Part shown: positions 22,932 to 35,000 of the stretch, piece after piece | How the letters are laid out: the number at the start of each line of letters is the position of its first letter | Position numbering within the stretch: the first letter of the stretch is position 1 | Assembly: GCF_028453695.1 (NCBI RefSeq) | Contig: NC_135772.1 | Span: forward strand, 18,657,611 to 18,721,610 | Direction: 5' to 3' | Origin: Augochlora pura | Taxonomy: Eukaryota; Arthropoda; Insecta; Hymenoptera; Halictidae | Length of the DNA: 64,000 nt | Position numbers and translations under genes: made by a program | Notes under the pieces: model-generated | Seen by the model: only the letters and a program-made list of their open reading frames with translations | Databases searched by the model: none | Told to the model about the DNA's origin: nothing

Positions 22932-23467
22932 GTTACAATAATGTGAGTGTACATTTAAATCATTCAATAATCATCAAAGTGTCAAGGCAAAATATAAAAT
23001 ATGAGGTATCTTTGAAAGGTTTGTACAAGTGAGCATGTGATAATTTCAAATCAAAAACAAAAAAATATAGAATAATTAACTTTTGTATGGAACTTACATT
23101 GCAATAAAATTCAGTTTAAAAATTTGCTTTAAATATATCCCATTACAACTAACATAACATACATTTAGCTACATGTAGCGCAGGTAACCGTAACAACATA
23201 TTCGCAAAAGAGAATTCTCAAACCTGATTTTTTAAAAAAAAAGATCCATATAAAAGAAACTACTCTAAATTTTTTTACACGATTTCCTTATCAGGAATTA
23301 CATCGTGCCTGTTTGCACATGCCTGTCAGAGATACCCTGTACATATAATTACTGGTTAGAATAAGAACGAGTCCACATCTTCCGAGGCAGCAAACACTGA
23401 AAAAAAATAGTATCTCACTATTTCTTATTATAAACAATAAGATGGCTATATAATTCGTAACAATATA

Positions 23468-23618
23468 TTACTGAAACCAGGCAATAATGAAACTGGTACG
23501 ATTGTATCATTCAAAGTGATTAAAATCAGGATCACACTGAAAGCACAGCTTTGTGTACGGAAAACCGTGTATTTTGTAATTACTTTGAGATTCCATATGC
23601 GCTGAGCGCGCGGTGCAG
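23468..23618 (-). repeat. Terminal-exon segment duplicated at 23972-24122 (parent copy)
   Basis: These 151 bp cover the last 112 bp of prosaposin coding sequence, the stop and 39 bp of 3' UTR. The copy lies exactly 504 bp away with about a dozen substitutions and no indel. Confidence 0.9.
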
Positions 23619-26600
23619 GCTTCCGCCAGCTTGCAAACTGCGTTGGGAACGGGGCTGCTACTGCTGGTGATTCCTTGAATTACACTATCGGCATGATTGT
23701 TGACTGCGTGATGGCATCCATTGCGTGCAAACTTTGGAACATGATCGCAAGCTTCCTCCAACGCCGATTTAATTTTGTCCCTCGACTTGTCGCTGCCGAC
23801 TTTCTTCAGAACATACTTCACCGCTAATTCGCATCCGGGACATAGGAAAGGTACTCGTGAGTCAACCGGCTGTTCAGCCATAGAAACTGCATTTTCCACC
23901 TCATTATTTGCTGAAATGGAAAAATGGAACGTGCTCATTTATTACAAGTTGCTGCCAATAGGAAAGCTACGTTACTGAAACCGGGCAATAATGGAACCGG
24001 TGCGATTATATCTTTCAAAGTGATTAAAATCAGGATCACACTGAAAGCACAGCTTTGTGTACGGAAAAACGTGTATATTGTAATTACTTTGAGATTCTCT
24101 ATGCGCTGAGCGCACGTTGCAGTTACAGTATAGAAATATTTTTGCAATAAATAGCAGTCAATTGGTAGTGATTAGCTCTCGAGCTATGGGTAGAATGAAT
24201 ATGTGTATGGTCGTACATTAGTGGGTCCTGCACTTTAATAATTCTCCAGCATGATCCGTTAGCATGGTTTGCTATAGATATTTTTATTACTCTCATTGAC
24301 TGGCGATTCACTGCTGAGACAGGATCCACTGCGGATTGGACGCGCAAAAAGTGTTGGGGATAGACCTGCTAGCTTAAGGCTTAAGTGAATTGTCAGCCAA
24401 TCAGAGCATACAACATTTCTATAGATGCTGTCGTTAACAGATCAGGCTGTGGCCTGAAGTTATGCAGAATTAGGGTCCATTACTCTATAATCCTCAAAAG
24501 AGTCAGCTGAAATGTTTGTCAATCTGGTTGGTTGTTAGAAATATATAATTTTACTATTGGCTGAAATGCTAGTGACATAAATCTGTTTGTGCACGGTTGG
24601 CGGGGCAGTTAGAGACTTCTCATGGTTGTCTCGTTGATTGATTCTTTTTCAACAGTGGTTAATATCCCATAAAATAATATCGTACTATATTGGAATTTAA
24701 AGAGAACTAACAGTGCAAGAGGAAGAAGTTTTTTCTCAATTCAATCTTATTTTCTAGATAATCCCAATAATTATTATTAGTGTTGAATAACCATGCAGTG
24801 ACGAAGTTTTCTAACCTAGCAACTATCATTTAAACGTAGGAAGTACATAAACATGTGTAAAATATAACTTTCAATTACCTTCTAACTCAACGTCCGCAGC
24901 ACGTACAGCATAAGCACCTACGTTGGTACAAATTCTTTTAATACCATCAGTATTTGTAAGAGCATTAATTATTGAATCGGCATATTTATTGACGAAATGA
25001 GTGCACTTGTTAGATTCAAATTTTAAAAAGTGACATGCTTCACGTAACGCATTTTCAATTTTATTTTTCGATTTGTCATTACCAACTTTTTTATCAACAT
25101 AATCTACAGCGAATTTACATGCGTTATACGTAATATCCCTTAGTCTAATGCTCTCCTTTTTAGATTGATTCCTTTCATCAGTGTTGATTGAAATCATGTC
25201 TTGAGTTTCACTAATTACTGAAATATAAGCAGGACAAATTCTTCTTTTAATTATACATATGTGTATTTCTTAAACGTAGTACAATTCTTAAAGTAAATGT
25301 AAACTGAATTCGATTATATGTATATATACAGATATATGTGTGTATATACAGATTATGTGTTTAAATACCCTCTAAGACTGCCTTTGCGAATTCACAACCT
25401 GCTATGGTAGGGCAGATTGTATGAGGATCAACATCTGTTATAATAGCATCAATTATAGCATCACCATGTTTATCGACGAAATGTGTGCATTGCTTAGAAA
25501 TAGATTTCGGAACATGGTTGCATGATGTGTGCAGAGCATATTTAGTTTGGTTTTCTGTTCTGTTGCCAACAATTCCTTTACAAACATCGCGAACAATCAA
25601 TTCACATACGTTGCATTCAAGCCTCCTTTTCTCATTAATACTGCTATTTTTCTTTATAACAATCTTCTTTTCATTACCACTCCATTCACTATCAGATGGA
25701 ACTGCATCTGGTATTTCATTAGTTACTGAAAAGGGAGAAGTGTTAAGATTATCTATTCTCTTTCTGGATTGAAAATTTTCGTCATAAATATACAATACAT
25801 GATAAATATACATACAGATTTCACCATTCTTATCCATAAGGAATATATTTTTGTTGTACGAATTCTGAGGAGCTTTGCACAGTTTAAGGAAAACGCACAC
25901 TTCTTGTGGTGTCAAGTCTGCGAGTAAGAGATCTACAAGTTCTTTGCTATATTCCTTCACGAATTCGTCACATTCGTTTCCCATATCGTGGGGTAAAAGG
26001 TGACATAGTTTATCCAATTCATGTTGTATGTTTGACTGCATTAAGTATTACAAAATATTGTTATGGCAATATCATAATGAATAAAATTAGTAATAGAAAA
26101 AAATTACAGCTAAGAACTAACCTCTGTCTTATTATTTTGAATTACATTATAAATTTGTTTTACAGCAAGCAGACATAGCGGGCAACTAGGTTTATCACTT
26201 TTCTTTTTTTCTTCAACCGTATATTTTGCCGGAATACTATCCCATAATTTCAGAAATCTTTTGGTAGGGCATAGTCGTATCATTCCGCATACCTGAAAAT
26301 TTCTTCTTGAATTACTGTCCTCCTTAAAATAATTAGCGCATACAAATTTATATACTAACATGGCCTGGATCGATTCCTTGAACTAATATAGCAACAACAG
26401 CATCTCCATATGTGTCCACAAATTCATTACATTCTCCACGAAGAGATTTTGGTAACAGCTTACATACATTTTTCATGTCACTCAACACTTTCTCCTAAAA
26501 TATAAATAATAATTACTTACTTTAACGAAAAATTATATTATCTAAATCATTTAACTCTCGCATACTCTTCAAATGAAAATTGGTCCATTTATTACTTTAA

Positions 26601-29417
26601 ATGCTATAAAATGTTTTATTTCTCTCTCATAGTTTGATGTATCTGCTAGAGTTATAAAATTACGAATAAAATATATTTGACCGAATTGAAGTATAAAATA
26701 GAAATGGCTCAAATAGTTTCCAAGTTTGGTAATTCTTACCTCTGTAGCAGGATTTGTTAAACTATCCTGAAGGAAATGTAATACGTATTCACAAAGAGTA
26801 CAGGATTTTCCATCTTCTACCAGACTCTCCGACACAGGGAACGGAAACATCCTATCAGTATCCAATTGCATTCCTTCAATTTCTGATTCGCTCAATGGTT
26901 TAGAATTCTTTTCCTGTTTAGGTTTCACATCTTTGTTTGAATTTTGGAAAATGCGTAATCCTATTTGTTCCACATTCTGAGGTAATAGAGGCCAAATTGG
27001 TTGACTCTACGCGATATTAAATTTTAAATGAATACCATTTTGAATACATTTTTTAATATTTTTGTTATTTACATAAAGAATTATTTACCTGTACTGATTT
27101 TCCTGGGGCAGGACACAGTCCAGAAATTTCACATATACTATTACTATTAAGACGTTTTGTGAGGTATTCATAAATTTCCGGATAATATTCATCAACAATA
27201 GAAGTACACTATATAATATAAAATATACCGTTAATATCATAAATAAATGCATAGAAATAGTAAATATAAGAATACTTACTTCTTTTGCAAACGATTTTGT
27301 TTGTTGACATAATCCATTTAATACTTGGCGGAATTCTGATTCTGTAGTATTAGCCACTAAAAGATCTCTTAAATGTTCTACTAGTTGTTCACATAATTTG
27401 CATGGTAAATCATCGCTTAGATCAACCATACCAACGCTTGAGAGAGGCCTAATTTCAACTTTTGGTCCCTAAAATTTATTATATACAATTAAGTTATTTA
27501 AAAGTTTTTATATCATAAAGTTATGCGTTTTGCTAAAACTTACTTCGTCAGAGTCTTCGTGTTTATGATACTGTGCAGTACATTGTCCAGATAAATGACA
27601 GATATTTTGAGAATTGAAATTTTCTTGTAAATGAGCATATACGGTATCAAAATATGTTAAAACTGTTGCGGAACAAGCATCTGTAAAACTACTGAGCTCT
27701 GCACACAGATTCAGAATTTTTTGTAATACTTGATTACGTGGAGAATTTTTTAATTTATATTCCATGTGTGCTGCAAGTGTGAGACATTTGGTGCAATTAT
27801 CGGGTTCAACTTCATCTTTTTCTAGAGAATGAGATCTCATATCTGCAAGCTAAATCGTAACAAATATAATATAAACAACAGCAAAACTTGTATGTAAAGT
27901 AGCTGTTATCTTTTAATACTTGAACAATAAGATAAAGCATTTCATAAAATATTCAATGATACGTAGACAATATTAATTTTAATTTACCTTGTTTGTTGAT
28001 GAACCGTATTCTTCTAATAATTTATCAAAATGAGCGGAATTACAAAGACCAGATACTGAACATACAACAGATGGATTCATTTCTGATGCCAATGTTTCAA
28101 CTAATTCGGGAATATAGTCATCAACAATTTTTATGCACTCCTTCACAATTGGCTTAACACGAATCAGTTTGCAGCTTCCCTCAAATACAGATTTCAAGTC
28201 TTCTTGAGTTTGATTGCTTTCTAACTGATCACGAGCCATTTGAACCATATTCTTACAAACGTTACAGACGTCATCATTATCTTCCGGTACTTCCATTTTA
28301 TTCCATAACGTTTTTATGCAGTAACCAACTGCGTTAAATTCCGCCGCATTTCTGTATTCATAATAATAATTATTACATTTCATAAAGTAATGTATAACCC
28401 ATATATTATTTTTTTATGATTTACTATCATCTAACATGTTATTAAACTTACTTAATATTTGCACACCAATGCGAAGGACCCCACGTAGCTCCATCGTTAC
28501 CTATAAGATGACTACCAGCTGGTTCTCCTGCATTAATTATTATTCTGGCTGTACACGCTGAAATAATATAAAATACAATAATTCATATAATCATAACCAG
28601 TAATATAATTTAGATTCATGTGAAAATAATTAGATATCAATTATCAATCAACGTTGGCATTAATAGATTAGTTTATACGATGAGAACTTCCTATATCTAA
28701 ATTGATAGAATAACAAAGATGTCTCAATAGAAAAATTTTTGGACATCAAAATGATTGCATTTTTGACATTGAAGCTGATTTATTTAAATAAAGATCACCA
28801 AGACTGATATGTTACTTACATATTTATGGATTTTATATTATTTATTAAATTTATATTAATACATTATACGATTATATATTAAAACAATTTTTGAAAATTA
28901 TTTGGCAAATTTACTTTTAAATAGTATATAGAATAAATCCTTTCCGGAAAGAACATAACACAGGTGACTCTAATCAATGTCAAATTATTCTACGAATAGT
29001 GGCTTGTGTTGATCAGATGCTTTTCTGTAGCAATCATTCAACACTGAGTCATCTTAAATCTGACTAAGTAACTCCATCCTTTCTGAGTTACAATAACGTG
29101 TTATTAGCTATGTAACAGGAAAGAATATTACAGTATAAATAAGTTAGCGAACCGTGCGCAATCTTACATTTAAAAGAAATAATCACTCAATGTTATGGTT
29201 TCAAGGTACAATAATACTAACAGACTGCGTGCGATTGATAAGATTTCAGTAAATGTGACGCATAAGATGTTATTCTAAATGTTTAAAAATAAAACAACAC
29301 GCCAGCAATAAATTACTTAAAATTGTACAAAGAACTACGTCGCAGACAAAGGAAGATTAATTTCAATGTTGACTACTCACCAGTCAGAAACGCACAAAGC
29401 GTAATTAATGTCTTCAT
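23507..29417 (-). CDS. Sap-r: Prosaposin-like precursor (one saposin A, eight saposin B domains)
   Basis: Prosaposin is cleaved in lysosomes into small disulfide-bonded saposins that present lipids to hydrolases (family knowledge). Thirteen exons: 29417-29381, 28557-28452, 28351-27988, 27849-27544, 27468-27280, 27208-27089, 27006-26740, 26494-26360, 26292-26122, 26035-25816, 25725-25369, 25217-24879, 23910-23507, all in phase, 1004 residues. Signal peptide MKTLITLCAFLT; saposin A at about 14-65 (WCANIKNAAEFNAVGYC). Saposin B domains start near residues 77 (CNVC), 188 (CTKC), 294 (CKLC), 442 (CTLC), 545 (CPLC), 677 (CNVC), 788 (YNAC) and 894 (CPGC). Oddities: saposin A has Phe where a conserved Cys is expected (AAEFNAV); domain 7 lacks Cys 1 and Cys 6; there is no C-terminal saposin A, only a tail with LCFQCDPDF. 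Several domains are split by an intron at the same internal place, as expected from domain duplication. Confidence 0.94.
23972..24122 (-). repeat. Intronic copy of the prosaposin terminal-exon end
   Basis: Direct repeat of 23468-23618 inside the last intron (23911-24878). In the parent reading frame it still encodes NYNIHVFPYTKLCFQCDPDF and then HFE, but the TGA is now AGA, so the frame runs on about 13 codons before stopping. Confidence 0.9.
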
Positions 29418-31320
29418 TTTCGTTGCTTCGTTTCTGAAGCGATCTCAGAAACGTTTCTTTGTTTCTGAATTATCCGCAATGATGTGCCAGTTACTAGTAG
29501 AAGGTCCGTTAAGATAATATTTAAACTGGTATCGACAAATCGTTAAACAACGCTTGAGCAAAACTCTACTCCCAAACGATTATTCCCGATTCTTCCTAGC
29601 GCTAGCGTTTATACGTATTCAGCGATTGTGAAGTCTCTCTCTCTTGTTCTCTTTCTATTTTTCACGATAGCCAATAAGAGTCGAGAAGGTTATCACGTGA
29701 CAGGCAACCGTTCTCCCACTTATGCACCGTGTATTGTATGTGTCACTTCTGTATAACGTATAGACGAATACACGTGTGTATATACATGGAAATTGATATA
29801 TACATATCGCATTCTTCAAATGCGATGCAACTTGTACTTTTCCCCTTGGTAAAACTGAGATTATATGCCTTCCCTTTTCTCTTATTGGAATTACAGAAGG
29901 AAGTAGAAATTTTTGCTGCTCGAATTGATTTTATATACATGCCCCGGTGAAGTAGAAAACTGTACGATGAATTAGTCAAGAGAGTCATCTGCTGGTATTA
30001 ACCGCGAAGCAATATTGTCTTTAATCATAAATTAATATTTCGAGTAGTTATATGCATACTATACTACTACTACTTGCTACGACAAAAAGAAAAAATAAAA
30101 AATTCTTTTTTTTACTGCAATCTTGAAAAAGTTTACTGCGTTTCAAAAGCTTTATATATTTTATATATTTTTTTTCACCACTGTAGGTATTTTAAATTAT
30201 TTTATCATAATCTCATTTTATTTTTTCCTTTCATCAATAATGTTTTTTTAAAATCCAGTAAACTATACTTGCATTTATTTCGATTCTGTATTTGTATTGC
30301 AACAATTTCAAATTTCCATAACATGTATTTCTATAATATTCATATTTGTATTTCTTACGTAAAAACCGAATGACAGTTACACATGTATACATAGATATGT
30401 ATGTATAGCTGACTTTTAATTTTTGTCTTTTAAAGCATAAAAAGAACAAAAAAATGTAGAAATTTCGTGTTCGAAAAGAGGTGGCTTCTAGATAAGAGAA
30501 ACGTGCAAAGTTTCAATTTGTTATATACTATGGCATAAATTCTGACATGTTCAATTTTTCATTAAAAATTAGTATTTTATTTTTAGCAAGTTGATAATAT
30601 TGTTTCGATGTTACAAGTAGGCTACCATTATGTTAAAAGTCTCTTTGAAAAATTATTTCTCGAAGAATTTTTATGTTCATTTCTATCAAGGATTATTAAA
30701 TCTTTCATCAATCTTTACGAAATAAAGTCTCGTATTTCTTTCCAAAATTCTTTTCCACTCAAAATTTTGTATTGAAATTCATTAAGCTGTTTATGCGATT
30801 ATACTGCTTTAATACGCGTATGATGAATACCGGCTGGAAAACATAGTTCATTTTACATGTAATGTGTAACTTTTTAAAATATGTAATAAGTAAATTTAGG
30901 ATTAAAATATTTTGATTTGAAATACGTATTTTTAGTTTTCAATAATGGAAATTAAACAACTGGGTGGTAGTTTTTTTTTTTTAAAAACTTCTGTGCTTGT
31001 GAATTTTTTATCTTGTAACCACGTGTCTACGTTGTAGGGTAGCATAATTTGTACATGACTTGTTCTTAATTTATGAAAGTCAAATCTATACCAGTTTTTG
31101 AATATTTATGTGGTTGCTTTTTTATAACAATAGAATATAGTAAAAATTCAATATATATAAATTAGTACTTTAATATTTCCCAGGAAGATTTATTAAATAT
31201 TGTAATGAATATAATATAGTTATAATATGCTTGCATAAGTTGTAAAAAAGTTTAATGTAATTGTATCTTTTAGTATCTGTAGTATGGTAACAAAAAATAC
31301 TAAATGCCTTAGTACCATCG
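29418..31320. other. Intergenic, AT-rich
   Basis: This holds the presumed prosaposin promoter (29418-29720, with a short CT run near 29635) and then about 1.6 kb of AT-rich DNA without coding signal. The small frames at 29729-30450 are low-complexity. Confidence 0.6.
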
Positions 31321-31393
31321 GTTTCCGTGGTGTAGTGGTTATCACATCCGCCTAACACGCGGAAGGTCCCCGGTTCGATCCCGGGCGGAAACA
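31321..31393 (+). tRNA. tRNA-Val (anticodon AAC)
   Basis: The 73-nt sequence folds as a standard cloverleaf. The acceptor GTTTCCG pairs with CGGAAAC and the discriminator is A. The D arm has GTGTAGTGGTTATCAC. The anticodon stem TCCGC/GCGGA encloses CTAACAC with anticodon AAC at 31354-31356. The T arm is CCCGGTTCGATCCCGGG. Internal A and B boxes are intact, no intron is seen, and a T-rich stretch (TTGTTTTTGC) follows for Pol III termination. The frame on the other strand (31170-31445), with its PGIEPGTF-like string, is the well-known artefact of translating a tRNA gene backwards. Confidence 0.97.
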
Positions 31394-32072
31394 TTGTTTT
31401 TGCTTTTTGTTTTCTTGCGATCTTTTTGCATACACACGTGAACATATTACTAATATTTTCGAATATATTTGGGAAGACTAGAAAATTTTAACAATTAAAG
31501 AAAATTATTTCTACGTTTATCTGCAGATACACGGGATATGGTTTAACATTTAATATGCTCAAGGAATTACGGGATTTTAAAATTAAACACAAAAGTTTTA
31601 TAAAAGATCCATTTATGTTCTTCAGACAGCAGACAAGGTAATATTCACAAGTTACATGCGTTCAGTAATTAGTTTTCCTATCAATAACAAATGAAACAAT
31701 GAGCACCTGAAAATAAGTTCTGTCTAAACATCTCTCCTTAGAAATTTCAATAACATCTCAACTTCTCTTGTGAATTTCGATCTTGAAAATCCTTTCAACA
31801 CTTACACTCTTAGAGTTTTACACACGCCATTAAATGTGTCAACTCTCAAAAATTTCCTGTTCATATATTTTTCAATTTTAATTCTATAATGTTCTTGATT
31901 AAAGCTTCCAAATGCGAAATAATCTCATCCTTGTGATTGAACCGGATACTAATAGAGTAACAAGAGCCAATTCTTTGGCAATAATTCAGAATCATGTATG
32001 AGATCAAGTATGACTCTTTTTATGTACAGGTTCTGTTCACCAATTCCTTGAGTGCTCTCACAGGAATGTTCT
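31394..32072. other. Intergenic, 3' side of the aminopeptidase
   Basis: AT-rich with no coding exon. It should contain the 3' UTR of the M1 aminopeptidase (- strand). No clear AATAAA close to the stop was found. Confidence 0.55.
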
Positions 32073-35000
32073 TTACTTGACGAGATTCTCATTATCATTT
32101 AGCCAAGTTCGCAGGCTGTCGGTGTTCTTGGCGAGCCACTTGATGTTATTTGATACAGTTTCGAGAGCCTTCGCACGGTTTCTCGCACCTGCGCCCGCTT
32201 CTGGGTATTTCGCGAAGAAATCTTCGATCTCGTTTAATTTCATCTTCGTGGCGAATGTTTTGGTGATACTCGGGATCAAAGCACCGAGGTACCTATCATT
32301 TAAGGTGTATCTGTTTACAAGGAGATCCCAGTTGGTTCGAACCCAATTCCAAACGAGTGGAGTACCTACTGGATTGTTGGAAATGGCGGTTAAACAGCCG
32401 AAGAAGTCTTGGGAGCGAACGTAATTTTCGTCGCTAGCTGTCGTGATGAATTTATTCAATATCCAATCGGAACGTATTCCAGCCAAACCATGCATCAGCT
32501 TTAATTTCTCCATGGAGTCGGTCTCACTGAGAAATCGTTGGAACATGATATTCCATGACGTTTCATCTCCAACATGGTGCATTCCGTAATAATAAACTAG
32601 CGAACGGATATCAGGATGAGGACGAACGTCCTTTGGATCTTGTATCCAACTTTTAAATATGTTGCTACCTTCTTCAAGACATTCTTCATGCCCTACGGAA
32701 CAAGCTAGTTCAAGGATTGACGACCGAAGTCTTAAAGTAACATGATCATCGACGTTTTCAACGGTCCATTCTACTTCGTCGTAAACACTGTCGACCAATT
32801 TCCTTACGAACTTCTTGAACTTCGTTGAGAGATCGGTCAAGGACAATAGGCTATCAATAGCTGACAATTTCAACTCGGCCACCTTCCACGGAACGGCATG
32901 CTTTTCATTAGGAAGATACGCTGCCATGTTCATTGGGACGCTGTAATCAATTTCTTGGGCAGCTGCTAAACTGAATGCATCTTCCAGGAGATTGGCTCTA
33001 TCTGACACTGACAAATTCTTGTGGTTATTTCGAAGAAGGTTAATCAGTGTTCCCCATTCGGTTGCTTCATAATTAACGCGGTAATATCCGACTTGGTTCA
33101 CGTTGAGTTTAATCCATTGAATTGTTTGATTTAGTGCGATCGTTGCACTGCTATCGGACTTGTCAAACCATATGGTAGTTGGTTCAGACGTGTTGCTGGT
33201 GATATATGTGATAGGGATGGTCCACGTGTAACCATACTCAGAATCCGATACATTGTATTGAACATCAGGATCAGCGAGGAATCGTTTCTGTGTAAGGATA
33301 TATTTGTCCGCCTGTTTATATACGTTCACCACGGGGTAGCCCATCTGTTTAGTCCATGTATCCATGATTGCTTTCACGTTCAAATAATTCGGCCAGGTTA
33401 CGTCTGCGAGGATCGTTAAAAGGTCCGCCGTTTCTGCATTATCGTATCGGAACTTGTTCAAGTAAGTGTGGATACCTCTGTAGAAAGCCGTGGGAGTGAT
33501 AAAATCTTCCATCATTCGAATTATTGACGATCCCTAAAAATTGGAATGAAAGTGTTAGAATGTAATAGTAAATGAACCATTCAATAAATCGTATTCTTTT
33601 TTATAGCTTTCCAGATGTACCTTTTGATACGAAATATCATCAAAAATGGCGGTGATTTCATCGGGATTACTGACAACTTGAACTAACGGGTGTGAACTCA
33701 ATTTTGCGTCAGTCACGAAGACGGTATGCATCTGTTCCATTGGGAATATATCCATCTGAAACCGCATCGTGAAAAATAAATTTATTAACACTCGAAAGAC
33801 ATATACATACACGAACATATTAGAATGTTCTTTATCAAAGTACTAACCCATCCCCAGTCCGGAAGTACTGCGTTAGCGCTTTTGTACTGCATGAAAGAGG
33901 CGAAGCCCTCATTTAACCATAGGTCGTTCCACCAGGCCATAGTGACTGTAAAATGTCACAGTTGCTATGAATCGTCAATGTCAAATGTTCATTGGTAAAA
34001 TGTTCGGATAATAAATTCTACTTACCTAAGTTTCCAAACCACATATGAGCCAACTCATGACTGACCACGCTGACAATATCATACTTGTTTGCGGTAGAAC
34101 TGGTCCTGTTGTCGTACAACAATCGACTTTCTCTGAAAGTGACGAGTCCCCAGTTCTCCATAGCACCGGACACAAAGTCGGGAATGGCTGCCAGATCTAC
34201 GAAGAAGGGACAGAAACTTAAAAACGAATAATTAACGGATCCGTATCATTTAACCGACACACAAGAAGATATATTCGTCGATCTGGTTAGCCAGAGTAGA
34301 GTTTCGTAGAACTCATCGTGACAATAATATTGATCGTCTAAATCGTTAGAATATTCTTGACGAAGTGTCGATGAATTTTCATCGGCGAGAACAGTGTTGT
34401 TCAAACGATACGGATTTAAAATCGACAATTAAGTTGTAACATCGTGCGTTAGCTTACCGAGCTTTGGCAAGGGATAATCGATCTCGAACAGGCTAATGTA
34501 ATATTGGATGACGCTTACAGCTATGTCAAGAGCAAAAGCACCCTTCTCTATTTGAGCGCTTGTGGTGTACACTCTGACCGGAAACGTGCGGTTATCGCGA
34601 TTCTTCGCCACGCTGCTAACGGCAACGAAGTCGCTGACTATGAAGCACGATAAATACGTGGACATTCGGGGAGTTGTCGCAAAGGTCACTGTTACCAAAC
34701 CGTCTGATGGCTGATTCAGATTCATCACCTGTGAATCATATGGAATAATAGAATTAATTTAGACAATTTAACTACTCCAATATAAACGATGAAATATCTA
34801 TGTAAAATGTGACAGAGATAGTGTACATTACATTCTAATTTAAACAATATTTAACAAAATAATAACAAAATTTGTATACGCATATACTACGATTATTTAA
34901 AAGAATTCATCACATAATTTATCAAAGAATTAAAATTTACCTTAAAGTCCATATTAGACAGAGGAGCGTAGCAGCCGTCACTACGATAAACAAGTTTTAT

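Larger units (their letters stand above)
21866..23506. other. Intergenic: WRNexo promoter side and prosaposin 3' UTR
   Basis: No supported gene. It is AT-rich with many short Lys/Ile-rich frames (22330-22780) that could be debris of a degraded element, but I recognise no domain. TTTATT at 22926-22931 is the best poly(A) signal for prosaposin. Confidence 0.55.

Noticed and set aside
23935..24147. 70-residue - strand frame in the last prosaposin intron
   Set aside because: It reads the duplicated terminal-exon segment in a frame other than the parent; the parent frame is the informative one.
31170..31445. 91-residue - strand frame with a PGIEPGTF-like string
   Set aside because: It is the reverse translation of the tRNA-Val gene, a classic annotation artefact.
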